This document shows, one piece after another, positions 11,831-23,938 of a stretch of DNA of 64,000 nucleotides; position 1 is the stretch's first letter, and the number at the start of each line of letters is the position of its first letter. Made by a program: the position numbers and the translations under genes. The notes beneath the pieces were generated by a model. It was not told the origin of the DNA. It saw nothing but the letters and a program-made list of their open reading frames with translations, and did not search any database. This DNA comes from Gavia stellata (Eukaryota; Chordata; Aves; Gaviiformes; Gaviidae), in assembly GCF_030936135.1 (NCBI RefSeq), contig NC_082595.1, forward strand, positions 17,001,930 to 17,065,929, in the 5' to 3' direction.

Positions 11831-14800
11831 GCTGTGTTCTTATTCATGCTATATCATACAGTCTAAACAGCTCTGACATCTCAGGCAGCAGAGATCCCAA
11901 ACTGCAGCGTGGTAAAAGTTTGTCAAACCCTCCTCATTGTCTTTAGTATGTGACTGCATGCCTAAACCCGAACCTGCCCTTTAGAAGCAACAAGAGAGAC
12001 TCATCTCCCTGGCCAGTCGCATCCTTGGGTTACTTGCTGAGCAGAGGCCCCTCATGGAGATCTGAGCACTCCAGTTCCCTAGGTGGGCTCTTGCTTCCTG
12101 TTGATGAGCACATCTCTGCTGAGCAAAATGGAGAAGGTCCTCTCCTAAGTGAGAGCATGAATATCCATTTGCTTATTGGGGAAACCAGCTCCCTCATGCT
12201 CCTCCCAACCCAGCCACCAAGCTGCCTGCTGAAGGTCTCTCTGCAGTGATAGCTGGCCCTGGAGAACTCCAGCCCTTGGTATGAATAATTCCTGACAAAA
12301 GACTTCATCCAGAGTTTCTTCTGTGGGGAAGGATCTGGTGTAGCCAGCGAATGCCTCTGTTTGTTAAAAACTATCGCAAACATCTGGCTGCAGACATTGT
12401 TTTATTTAGTATTGCTTTTATTGGATTTCATGGCAAAGGCTAACCAGCCTTCAGCCTGTCCATAGCAGCCAGAAGAGGGACTGTCATGTCTCTCTTTTCT
12501 GCTTCCTTAAAGAAAAGAATTTTCATTGCTGCCTGCTTTTCATAAATTCCTGCCATGTATGCCCTTGCACCTGCTAAATCATGTAAGTGCTTGCAGAATA
12601 GACACTGTGGAATAACCAAGAGCTCTGTAATCCAGACAGCACCATGAAAGTAGTGAGTGGCTGGCGAGTCAGGAGGCTGACATCCTATTTTCAGTGCTGT
12701 CCTTGCTTTGTGGTCTGATATGGGTTGTGGGTCTGGTTTAAGAACGGGGAGGTGGAGAGGGGTAGAAAGGATGTTAGGACTGAGGTGCAGCCCAGCGACC
12801 AGCTGCTCCTGGGACAGCCCTGTGTGTTGGTGGTGGCTGTGGCTGGTGGCACCGTGGTTCAAGGGGCTGGGAAGCGGCAAGGCATGTTTCACAGAGAGGG
12901 GGACAGATTTGGTGACTTTTGGGTCACACCGAGGTGATGGGGCAGAGAGAAAGAGGTGTAGGGAATGGCAGAGGGTCACAGCAGCTCTGCCACTGTTTTC
13001 TGGCAGAGCTTTAAGTCCAAGATGGCAGGTCAGGCACATCTTTTACCACTGCATCCAGGCCCACTGCAGTTGCTCCCGGCTCCCTTTTGTTCGCGTGGCT
13101 GTGGGAACCTGGCACCCGTTCCCTCTTCCAGTCCCCAGAGCTGTAATCCTCTTTTCCCACACACCTCTCTGATAATACACCCACTTCCTGTGCTTGGCTT
13201 CCACGGCTGGGGCGGTTTGTCCAGAGGCAAGTGCACTGTGTCAGCATGCGTTCGCAGCCTGCTCATGCCAGGGTAATTAATACTCACTTTGCAGTTTTGA
13301 TTTGGATTCCCTTTAAGTTGAAAGTAGCGTGCTGCTCTGTGCCAGCGTGCCTGGCTGGAGGGAATCGGGTTGCCCTGGTCTCATGCAAACTGGAAACTGC
13401 ACATGCCCAAGTGTGCACCACGCGTTGACTCTGTGAGAAGCATGGTACCTGGGGTTCCCGGCCCGAAGGGAGGAGGACTGTGAGGGCAGCCAGGTGTGAA
13501 CCCTCTGGAGGGAGGGAGGGAGGATGTTCCTGCCACACAGGGAGGGCTGGAAAGGGGAAGGTGGGGAGGAAGGAGAGGACAAGGTAGTGTCGCTTGTGTA
13601 CAGACCAAAACTGCTAAGGACTCAACTCGCATGTAGTTGAGAGATTTAGGGCCAGATTGTGCCTTGCCTGTGTCTGTGCTTGCTTGGAGCTTCTCTTGTG
13701 CCCGCTGCTCCTGCTCAGGCATCCGCAGACCCTGTGCTGTGTGCAGGAACTGTTGTAGTTGTGTGCAGGGAAGCACAGGTCATTTCATATCAGAAGGAGA
13801 GAAAGCGGGGACAAGACACAGCTCACTAGTAGGGGGATGTGGGTTCATTCACTTGTACCTGAGAGATTTGTGTGGCCTTCAGAGCATGATCTTCACTGGG
13901 ACCCTGGAGTGGTGAGTTCCCCAAGTTGGCCAGGGAGCACTGACAACCTTCCTCTCTGAATGACCCATCTGTCCCTTTTCATTGTGGAGCCTCCTTCCTT
14001 CAGATTGTCAGGCAGGCAAAATCAAAGCTTGCAGTCAGCTTTCTCAAAGACACATCTCAAAGACATGTGAGAGAGAGGAGAAGAAAGGCTTATTACACTG
14101 GTGCCAGCAAGGATCCATATCTGAAACTGACCTATTTCTGCTTTTGGGCAAGTGACCAGCAAGCATCTGCTAGGCCCTTTGAAGTACCTTCCAAAAAGGT
14201 TCAGTGTTGTCTGTCTGGTGGCACCTCTCTAAGTCTGGTAGTTGCCATCTGACAACTCTGCACACACATTTGCAACTGTTTGATAGAGTTTTTAATTTTT
14301 TTTTCCTTTCTAAGAGGAACAGTGATGTGTTTGTAAACTATTGAACTGGTCTTTGCAATGTGGTTGCACAGAAGGAAGTAGGTGTTAGGCAGCCTGACGG
14401 TGGAGGAAGACAGGCCTTTCAGCTTTTTAGGGAAGGGTAATGGAAAACACAGAAAAACAGTGCTAACTGCAAAGTTTTGTTCTTCCTGGAGGACAACTCC
14501 AATGTTTGGAGTTGATCTTTATTTCTTGGAAGACAAGGGAGAAGAGTAGTCTTAAAATGAAGTTCTGCTGTGGTGTATCTTTTAGCTATCCCCTGAAATT
14601 AAACTGGATATGAACTTGGGGATGGCAGAGAGACTTTCAGGAGGGAAGGGCTTTGCCTTTGAAAAGTTATTCTTTGAGCTGCTCCAGCTCTGTGACTAGA
14701 ATAAATTGTCAGAGACCCTATTGGAGTTAATGAAGAAGCAGTTAAATGTGAATTGCTGCTCCACTGGAGGAGCTGGTCCTGCTCATCAGCGACTATTACT

Positions 14801-14902
14801 TGAAAACTGCCTGAAGCAAGACTGTAATTGAGAGGAAATCACCTCCCATCAGAAGGTCGCAACACCTACATGTTAATTAGTTCATCCTTGCTGCCTGACT
14901 GT

Positions 14903-15010
14903 GGTGTACATATTATACACAGGAGAAACTGAGGCACAGATGGTGGGAACTAGCTTGGTCAGGACTCTGTCTAGAATTACAGATGTAACTAGGAGCAGGC
15001 CTGGGGGTCC
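14903..15010 (+). repeat. MIR-like ancient SINE relic
   Basis: It contains GAGAAACTGAGGCACAGA, which is close to the MIR core, followed by a degraded tail ending GGCCTGGGGGTCC. Only about 100 bases are recognisable. Related but weaker MIR-like traces occur near 27893-27975 and 43455-43530. Confidence 0.45.
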
Positions 15011-16784
15011 CCTTCCCTTGCTCACAGCTGATGGTTTCACACGTCGAAGTTAAGTGTCACCAGTTGCTTTTCTAACCACCTGGCAAGGGTGAGAGGAACA
15101 AGGGCAAAGTGGAATTAAAAGCAATGTACCTGTATATGCTCCACTGTGGAGTCAGACAGCCTTTACTGTCTCTGTGCCCTGCCTGAATATTGGTACTACC
15201 TCTGGCTCTGTCCACTCCTGGGCAAGGCAGCTGCCTCATGAACAGGCAGCATCGCAGGCAGGCATCCGTCTTTGCCAAGGTTCTTCTGGGGATTTATTCC
15301 TTTCCACACAGGGTGGTGGTGGGAATCGGATGCGCCTTTGCAACTTGCAATTACATGGTGCCTTTCATCCCAAACGACTTTTAACAAGTAACTCTACAGA
15401 CTGCAAAGGCATCATTCATCTACCACTGAGAGGCATCCACCACTGGAAAGCAGCATCTTTTCAACAGAGCTCAGCAGCATTTCCCAACTGCTGGGGTAGG
15501 AAAGAAGGGACTCCTGTACTGGACTGGCCCCGAGTTGAGGACAGGTTGGCAGAGTGCACAAGCTGATCCAATTTTGAATCCCACCAGGATATGAGAGCTC
15601 TTATGAAAGAGGACCAAAGATGATTAAGCAGGGCTTAGTTTCGTATCGCCCTTAGCACACCACTCCCTTCTAAGACATTGTTGTGTTAGGTAACTTCATT
15701 TCCCCCCTCCTGTGGGGATTGTCATTCCTACAGCTGAAAGCACGCTTGGAGCTGTGCTTGCCTTTGCTTTGTCCGAAGCAGAGAACTGCACTTCTGTGGA
15801 ATCGTGAGTCCAAAATTAAGTTATTTCACAATCTGCATTTGGGATATTTTCCCAGACTTCAAAGGGGTAAGGGAAGGGTTTCTAGGAGAAATGTGGGTTT
15901 GTATTGGTAGATTGATCCTTTACCTGTTTATCTTCTTCCTATGTACTTTTTTGCTGCTGAAACGTACAGTTATATTGCAGGTGGATTTATGGAGCAGTTG
16001 CCCATTTCTCTATTTTCTGAGAGCTGCTTATATGATTGAAGCTCTGCATTTCTTCTGTGGTGTTTAATCTCACTGGTCTTCTTTGAGGCACCTGTATCCA
16101 GTCGCTATCTGTACCATCTTTAGATGTGCTTTTTTGTTAATGTGTTTCAGGTATGTTTCAAGCCTGGTTGCTTATTTACCACTGTATTTAATGGTGATAA
16201 TGCATTGGTGACCACAGTACAGGTTTTCAAGAGTGTATATGTGGGCGTGCATACATGAAGGAAGAAGTGTGTGTCTGAGCGCATGCTGACAAGCAGGTGT
16301 GACCAAGGCTGTCTATGCATAGTTGCTTGAAATGTGTTAACAGAAGCTAACTCCCTTAGGAGCTCATCTAAATCAAATGAGGCATGAAATGAGGCAGCAT
16401 GGGTATCTGCAGGTATTGAAACTACCTTCTGCTCTGGGCAGTTGTACGAGTAAGAGATGAGCTGTGCTTCCTTGGACTGACCCGTGGATGCTGGTGGAGT
16501 TTGGACCCTGCTTGGCTTGAGTTACGATGTGAGCGGACAAGTTTTGTATGAGTGGAGACAGCTCTCCTTGTGATTTCCAAGTCAGGAGAAGGTCTGCGTG
16601 TGCATGGAGGGGTGTGGACAAGTGAGCAGGGAAGGGCATGTGTACTGGGGAGAACCTGAGGCGTGTGAGGAGGTGAGCATGGGTGTGTGTGAAAGAGCAT
16701 GCATCCGGGCATGTGCGCCCTCCTGCCGGCAGCCGCGTGCTTGTATCTCAGGCTGTTCTCCAGCTGTGTAAATACATTGCTTAA

Positions 16785-16915
16785 CAAATTGAGGGCTCTG
16801 GTTAATAATTGCCATTAGCGCAGGGCCCATATTAGGCTCCATTTTGTGTGAGTTACCCAGCTGCCCAAATGCCATTAGAGTGAACACACCGGCCTTTAAT
16901 GTCAAGCGTGGAGTG
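16785..16915. promoter_or_regulatory. Candidate conserved noncoding element with repeated GCCATTAG
   Basis: A block with TTAATAATTGCCATTAG-type homeodomain-like cores stands out from the GT-rich sequence around it. The octamer GCCATTAG occurs at 16811-16818 and again at 16871-16878, exactly 60 bases apart and in the same orientation. It lacks repeat signatures and open frames. Calling it regulatory is inference from composition, since conservation was not measured. Confidence 0.25.
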
Positions 16916-19900
16916 TTTGTGCTCTGAGGAACCTCTGCAGGACCTGGCCTGGGGTTGCTCAGCAGGGGCTGTCAGACAGGTTTGTGGCAAGCTCCACGGG
17001 GCCTGCTGCAGTAGCAGCAACTCTAACAGCCTTCCTTAGTCAAAGTGATGTCCCGGGTGTCATAGACTGGTGCTGGGCACCTAAGGGGAAGGGCAGGCTG
17101 GCTAGGACACTTGCCAGACTATAGGGAGGCAGCTGGCCTAAGTGACGGGATGGGAAGAACATGTTCCCCTGTCTGGCAGCCAGCCCTATCCGTCTTTGTT
17201 CTGGGAATACATCTACAGAGCTTTGCGTTATGCTACTCATCAGAGTCAGACCACCACATGCTGTGATCCCAAATGATGTCGTGGACTAAGCCAGATCAGG
17301 CCTGGTCATCCCCAGAGCAGAATACGAGCTCCAAAGAAAACATGCTCTTCTGCAAGAAGAGAGTGGAGTGCTTTGGTGCCAGTGCTCGCTCTTTCTCCAG
17401 CAAGGTCCCTAGCAGAGGTGCTGCCCTGTCAGTCATGGAGTAGGTGCCAGACAGACCTGTACTGTTCAGGGTTATAAATGACTGCAGATCGGTCAGTGTG
17501 TTCCCATGAATGAGGGCAGTTGCATTAGTGCCTACAGTTGGACACAGGGCCCTTCTCACCCTGCCCTCACCTGCTGTTGTGGTGACTGCACTGTTGAAAG
17601 CCAGCTATTGTCTTGTGGTCGCTTGAGAGGTGCCATAATGAAGAGGCAGGATTGGGTGCAGTTTGCACCTTACTTGCAGCTGCCTGACCACCCGTGAATC
17701 TCTGCATCCTCCTGTGTTTTCTCATGTCCCTGTCCTTCGCCTCAGCCCTTGTTCTGTGCCCGTCTCCCTTGCGCTGCCCTGGGAAGGCTCTCTGCCCCGC
17801 ACATTGGCCCCAGAAGAAGGCCCTGAGAGAAACCCCAGGGTGCCTTCCCACCCAAAGCCTGGTGAGTTTTGTAGATGACTTTCATCTGTCCTCTGGACCC
17901 GTCTTTGCCCAGCCTCTTCTCCATCTGCCGACTGCCAGAAATGAACTGATTCAGCTGCCTTCCCTAATCCCGTCTGGCATTTCAAAGTGGAGGGGACTGC
18001 CAGGTTCTTTGTTCCCGTTCCCTCTTGGCACTGGCAGGGCACCTTCTCTGCTCTGGAGAAGGACAAATGTGCTGATTTATTCTGCCCCTTAGCTTTGAAT
18101 AGGGGTTGCTATGTTACCCTCCAGCTCTGAGGCTTGCCAGAGCACAAACCATATATAACCCCACAGCAGGTGGCTATTGAGCAAAGGCCCTTAAATCTGC
18201 CTCTCTTGTTTCTTATGCTGCTGGCCAAGGTGTCAGGGGAATGTAGCAGGGCATGATTTGCTGGCTGAAACTCCAGGTACAACTGATGCCAAGCTCCCTG
18301 TTGGCATTTTCCATTCTCAAGAGCCCATCTTAATTCGCAAAGGAGGTACCAACTAGGCAGAAACATGCTGCCCACACTGGCTTTTAAAGAGGCCCTTTCT
18401 GATATGAAGGCTGCCCCATGGCACCGAGATTGTGACCAAGATCCTGGAGGCAGGGGTTTCCAGATCCTACTGCAGTCACTGCAGCACCCAGAGCCTGGCT
18501 TGGACACTTCTATAGCTCTCTTTAGTTTGGCATGACTGTTTGGGTAAGCCTGACCATTTGAGCAGCTTTCTGGGAAAAGTTGCGTGTGCTTGTCCTGTGA
18601 TGACAAGTTAAAACCCAGCCAGGATAGAGGTAGGTGGCATCAAAACATCACCTTGCCCTGCTGGTATGTGGTTGCAGATGTCTGATAGACCTGACTTTGA
18701 AGTGCCGAAATGAACCTTTGTCTTAGAGGAGAGAGCAGTTAGTAATTGTTCCTAAAAAGCCTAATTCTTTGAGGCACAGTCCCTTAGTGCAGACTGAGCA
18801 AGGGAAACCATGGGTCTTGCTAGGAAAGGCCTAGAAGATGTAGCAGGGAGGCACATAAGACCAGAGCCCAGGCCATATGTCTTCTCACTGGGCTTTTTCC
18901 AACCTCCATGAAAACAATGGTAAAGCCCTTCCCAGCAGTGCTGGGAGTGAGATGAGGGTGGGGGACATTTGCATGAGTTTCTGAGCTGCTGAACTCTCCA
19001 GCATGTGGCACTTGGTACCTCACACCTGTCCCTGGGGAATGAACTCTGCAGGAGCATGATTAAATACTCTGCTGGCCCATAGAGCAGTGAGACCTCCTCT
19101 CCAGGCCAAAGAGTGTCTGTGAAGCAGCTGCCTCACTGGTGCTTCTGCTTGCTTAAGGAATGAAACAAAACAAAGTTCCCAAGAGGTAAATGGAAAACAC
19201 TTCCTATTTAACACAGTGGGATCACTTCTTTGGCACTGTAATTTCTCTGGGATTCACAGGTCCCAGCACAGCCTAGTGGGGAACAGCATTTCTGTCCTGT
19301 CACACAGTGCAGGGAGTGCACGGGTTATTTCTGGCCTCCTTACTCTGGATCTCTTCTGACCTTGTTCTGAACACTGGGAGCAAAAGGGAAGAGAATGGTC
19401 TTTGGTGGCCATGGTACAAACCACGCTGTAAGGCTTTCAGGTGGGATCTTTTGCTCTGAGCATCTCCCAGCCATTCCTCATTGAACTGTGGAGTCTGGAG
19501 CCAAAACTAGGGAGAATTTCAGTGTGTCTGGGACTTTATAGACTCAGAAGGGGTGATTTGTAAATCCTTACTGGAGAACTGCTGAGAAACAGGACTGAAG
19601 AATGAGTCTTCAGAGATGTCCTGGTCTATCTCCCTGCTCTAGAAGTGTAGTAGAACCTCCTCAAAGGCCAAGTGAATCTGAATAGCTTTTCCATGTGATA
19701 CTTTCTGGTAGTGATGCTGTTCTGAGTCTGGGACTCTAAATGCGTCATGGATATCCTGTTTAACTTAGTGGCTACAGGAGCCATGGGTCCTATTCATGTA
19801 GATCCCAGGCACCTCTGTCTTGCGGGGGGGGGCATTCTTTTCACTTGAGGGGTAGGAGCAAGGGAATGAGCAAAGCGCTTCACTGCTTATGTTAGTGCCA

Positions 19901-20044
19901 TTTGCTGCAAGTACGTGCATGACCACCCATTCATGGAGGTGTAATTGTACCAGACAGCGATGTGACAAAGCGCTTGAGGCAAGAACTTTGCTGCTGGCAG
20001 CTTGCATGAGCACTGACTTCGTCCCTCTTTTTATTCCCCTGCAG

Positions 20045-20173
20045 AGCATCAATGGAGGCCGCCCGCCACCCCACTTTGTGTATGATCCATCCACCTTTGC
20101 CTTCCGTTCCCTCAGCACCTTGAAGCCGCTGAGCCCAATAGCTCCAGTGGAAGAACCGTCATGTGCCTACTGA
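20045..20173 (+). CDS. Terminal coding exon of an unnamed protein-coding gene
   Basis: The acceptor is excellent: a branch-point-like CTGAC about 30 bases upstream, a strong pyrimidine tract (ccctctttttattcccctgcag), and the exon starting AGC. The frame is phase 0 and encodes 42 residues beginning SINGGRPPPHFVYDPSTF and ending in EEPSCAY, then TGA at 20171-20173. Codon use is coding-like, with many C/G third positions. The peptide is proline- and serine-rich, resembling a flexible cytoplasmic tail, with no domain I can name. Upstream exons lie to the left. A 54-bp candidate at 6979 is phase-compatible. The downstream sequence reads as a 3' UTR ending at the AATAAA at 22446. I am fairly confident it is a real exon but cannot assign the gene. 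Confidence 0.65.
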   Translation, partial: SINGGRPPPHFVYDPSTFAFRSLSTLKPLSPIAPVEEPSCAY

Positions 20174-22470
20174 AGGAGTTTCTCCAAAAACCTCAGGAAC
20201 TATCAAATAACCACCTGCCTGGCAGGGAGAAGGGGAGGTGGCAATGCCCAAGGGGATGGGTGGGGGAAGAAGGGGACAATGACACATCTTTGCAATACAG
20301 CCTCTCTGGCAGCAGGAAACATATAGCTTTGCAGCAGTGCCTGTTTTCATACCATCGCCGTATCTGAATAGCGGCAAAGGGAGAGATTTTTGTCTTTCAG
20401 GGCAAAACAAACCAGTCAGGTCCACAAACTGCAAGGGCAGCCACCAAGGCAGTGTCAAACCCAGGGATGGTGGTAGTTGAACCCCTGAGGGGTTCAGGGG
20501 CTAGTATGGCCTACATGGCAGCAGGAATGAGGGATCAGGGTGTGAAATGGAGTCCAGTCAGTTTCCCAAAAGTACCTGGGTCTACAATGCTTTGCTATAG
20601 ACCTGACCCTTCTCCCACTCAGAAGTGAGCTCAGGATTGGAGACAGAGGCTATACAGGTCTGCCTGCAAAGCAAGAAGATATCCCTCTCTGAGACTGTTA
20701 TAATTGCATTCACTTCAAGCTCTCTTGAGTGGAAGACCCTGGGAGAGGGAGGTGGGAGGGGGTAACTGGCAAATCTAGCTGCATGTTCCAGCTGGTCTGC
20801 CGGCAACTCAGTGATATCATCTAAAATGGGGTTGAAAGGGGTTGTAGATCAAGGGGTTAGAATAAAATTCTAGAACGGAGGGTCTTTGTTCAGCCCTGCA
20901 ACACAGATTACCACCCTCAGTGCTCTCAGCATCGTCAGAGAGAAGAACTTGGGGGGTGACTGTGTGCTCTTGGGTCTCCTCTCTGCTGAGACTGTGTTCT
21001 GGGATATGCAGCACTTCTCCACAGCATTGTCCCAATACTCTGCTGCCCTAACATGATGCTGAAGGTAACTGGCATCACCAAACTCAACCAAATGTAACAT
21101 CTCCAGCAGCTTTCCACTCCCTTGTTGTGCTGGGTATTAAATTCTTTCAGATCCCTCTCGTACCAGTGGATCAAGTATTCCCAGATGTAGCATGGAGTGG
21201 GAGAAAGAGGTGTCTGTTTTGTGGCCACCTGTTGGTGGAAGAAACAGGAGAGGAGTTTGGGTGAAGCTGTGGGACATCTTTCCATAGACAGTCTTAAGAC
21301 AGTTAGGGCCTTGCTACCACTGGAGTTTGACTGGGATCTGGCCTTGAGGCATGTATGTGTTTTGTGCTATAAGGCAACAGCTAACGGCATAAGCTCTCAC
21401 CTCTCTCGGTGAGGCAGAGGAGCAAGGCGTTTCCCTTTGCTGCACCTGGTGGAGAGAGTAACCTCTTTGTCTAGACGTTCCTCACCTTGAGCTGGTATCT
21501 GGCAGGGTTCAGGGGGAGCGAGTAGTTTACTTCTTGTCTGGATCAAGAGGAGCAACTGTGAGTAATATAAAATAATTTTTGTTTTTAAATCTGTTCCAGT
21601 GTGGAGGTCTTTGATGCCACTCTTTGGATGAGACCAATGGTCAGTCCAGCTGCTAGTAGGAGGCCAAACCTACCAGCATTCACGGGTGATTTCTGGGCCC
21701 TTTACCGAAACCCCTGGGGAAAGCCCAAAGGCCATCTAGGCCTGGGGACCTGAATCCCCCACCCCTGCCCTCCTCCCTCACCAACCTCCTCTCACTCAGG
21801 CAGGCAGAGCAGCTGGGCAAGGCGGTGAGGGGACGTCTGTCCTGATGCTGCCCCAGCTCTGCCTGCTCTTTGGCTCCAGACTGTCACAGCTGGGCTACCC
21901 CCTGCACCAGCACCACCTCCAAGGGGTCGCTTGGGTTTGCTGGTGAGGTGCCTCTGGCAGAGCATTGTGGTTCCCTGCAAGAAGTCCATTCTTCCAACAG
22001 AGGCCGATTCCTCTGCTGATTCCTCCTGCCCCTGTAGAGACTCTGCTTATCTTGTCTTGATGGCACACCTCAGCTTTTTAACTGCTGCCAGATCAAGCTG
22101 ACCAGTGCAGGACAGGAAGCGTTGCCCCTTCAGACCAAACGCCTGTGCTCAGGAGAAGGGACGGCTGTAGCCCGGTACCCATCTGAAGAGGCATATTCCC
22201 CATATAGATGGCTGGGGTGGCCATCACGCCCCCCAGGCTTTGCTCAGCAAGAGCTGCCGAGGTGCCCAGCCCCAGAGACATGTTTCTGCCAGCCCGCGGG
22301 TGTGGCAGGCTGTCTTCTCCCCGGTGGGAGTGGGGAACAGGGATGTCCTGCCAATATCGTTGCCTTTTAGTACTTTTGTAACTTTTCTCTGTCTTGTCTT
22401 TTTCAATCAGAAGGAAAAATAAAAAAAAAAAAAAACCAACAGTGAAATAAAGTGTAACAGCTGCTATATT
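20174..22470 (+). other. Predicted 3' UTR of the plus-strand gene
   Basis: There is no further splice-compatible coding sequence after the TGA. The stretch contains moderately GC-rich noncoding DNA and an A-rich run (22421-22435, preceded by its own AATAAA at 22418). The best cleavage region is after the AATAAA at 22446, with a GT-rich element (GGTGGGTCTCATGTGTTTG) just downstream. The length of about 2.3 kb is ordinary for a vertebrate 3' UTR. The exact end is inferred. Confidence 0.45.
22446..22451 (+). terminator. Poly(A) signal AATAAA of the plus-strand gene
   Basis: A canonical hexamer is followed about 15-45 bases later by likely cleavage at CA and a T/GT-rich downstream element. A second AATAAA at 22418-22423 sits inside the A-run and may be used instead. 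Confidence 0.5.
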
Positions 22471-23687
22471 CACACCTCTGGTGGGTCTCATGTGTTTGCC
22501 ATCTTCTGGGTGTTTGTGGGCAGGGGTATAGGAGGGTTCTGGAGGAGAGCAAGCTATGACACAGCACTGCCAGTCCCAAGCACTCCCAAATACCAAGCTG
22601 TGTCTGCAAGAGTGGCCGCTATGGTTCCACAACTCTAATCATCTGAAGACTTCTGCTGGGTCAAGCTTGTTTATAAGTATATAAATGCACAGAGAGGGAT
22701 GTGCTGACCTTGTATCAGCCAGGCTGTAGATATGGACACCTGTTGCGCTAAAGCCAGAGTACAGCAGGTAGAACAGCAGAAAGCTGGCATAAAGCTTTGT
22801 AGTCTGCAGGCAGCTAATTGGCCGGGGTGAGCTGGGGTGTAGAACTTCTGCTGCTGCCCCAGGGTTGTAGTCTGGGCCCCTGACATGTGTTTGGGTTAAG
22901 TTCGATTGTGCTCACCCCTCATCTCTCCCTACAAGTTGGGCCTCTGAGTTAAGGACAAAACAGGACAGTTTTTGTGGTAAAATATGATGATAAGCCTTGA
23001 TACGGCGACAACTCTGAAGTTAAAACAAATTAATGGTACTCACAAAGATCTTACAGGGTACTTTTCAGTTGTAGTTACCAGTGTAGCTGACAAAGGAGAC
23101 TAAGGACATTGGCCTCATTTGGATGCCAGACCCCGGCATAGGCAAAGGATTTGCTAAGACCACTGAGGAAGCCATCGGCAGAAACCAGGGAAATGAGAGC
23201 CGAGCTGTGGTCTTCTGAAGGCTGCTGCTCCTTGCTGTAGCCGCTGCGCCCCGTTGCTGCCTCCGGCATACATCAGTGTGGGGCTGTTCACCTCTGCGGC
23301 TTGCAAAACACCTTGTGCAAACACTCCCTCCACTGCTGAAGCAGGCAGGGGTGCCAGCTGGGATGTGCGCGAAACACTTTGCAAGCATGGTCAGTTTGGC
23401 GTAGGTCCCTCAGGACCTCTGATTTACTGCAGCTCCTGGCTCCAGAGTCCTCCCACCAGGTTTGGGTCATGTCTCGATGGAAGAGCCTGTAACTTCTAAG
23501 CTGAGATCTTTCTCTGCTCTGAGCCGATCTCGCTTGGAGATGTGCAGGTGTTTCCCTTCAGAGCAGAAAACAAAGAGAGGAGGACTGTTGTGCCAAGGCG
23601 CGCTGAACTCAGCTGTGTTAACCATCTGCAGGAGGGTGAATGGGGACAGGCGGCTGTTTGAAGAGCTTGGCCACAGCTTCTCTGTGA

Positions 23688-23765
23688 TTTAAGTGGGACT
23701 GTTTAGGCTAATACTAATTAAAGTAAATTAATTAGGTTAATGCTGTGGCCTTATAAAAATAACAG
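23688..23765. promoter_or_regulatory. Candidate enhancer: cluster of NK- and homeodomain-type sites
   Basis: Within 80 bases there is TTTAAGTGG (NK2-type core, 23688-23696), TAATTA (23715-23720), TTAATTAG (23728-23735), further TTAA/TAAT cores, and an A/T-rich TTATAAAAATAA segment. The block is sharply AT-rich between GC-richer flanks, lies about 1.2 kb beyond the poly(A) site of the left gene, and has no repeat signature. The motif matches are visible. The enhancer role is inferred. Confidence 0.3.
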
Positions 23766-23889
23766 AGGGGAATCAAGCTCACAGCAGTGGCAAAGTGAGT
23801 TGTTATACCTGTAGCCTGAGACTCGCCAAATCCCTTTGCAGCTGGTGTGCAAGATCGGCTCTTCTTGTGTGTTGTCCAAACATTTTCTT

Positions 23890-23938
23890 ATACATGTGTA
23901 TGTACACACATGCACACACATGATAGATATATATTTAT
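23890..23938. repeat. CA/TG and TA microsatellite
   Basis: Runs of TACACACATGCACACACATG pass into GATAGATATATAT. It is an imperfect compound dinucleotide repeat. Confidence 0.85.

Larger units (their letters stand above)
7033..20044. other. Probable large intron of the plus-strand gene
   Basis: This is 13 kb between the candidate 54-bp exon and the terminal exon. It contains a CR1 3' fragment (about 8983-9190), a TG/TA microsatellite (11588-11632), two MIR-like relics (about 11640-11830 and 14903-15010) and an AT-rich conserved-looking block (about 16785-16915). Long open frames such as 10801-11388 (-) and 12440-13039 (-) show no recognisable domain, and I treat them as chance in GC-moderate DNA. 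Additional small exons could be hidden here. Confidence 0.45.

Noticed and set aside
12440..13039. 199-codon minus-strand open frame
   Set aside because: Histidine/proline-rich composition, opposed by plus-strand frames of similar size, no domain.
17746..17861. 116-bp exon candidate with a very good acceptor (ccttcgcctcag) and donor (CTG|gtgagt)
   Set aside because: The two open frames need a preceding exon ending in phase 1 or 2. This conflicts with the 54-bp exon, which ends in phase 0. The peptide is proline-rich low complexity. Could be an unrelated cryptic exon.
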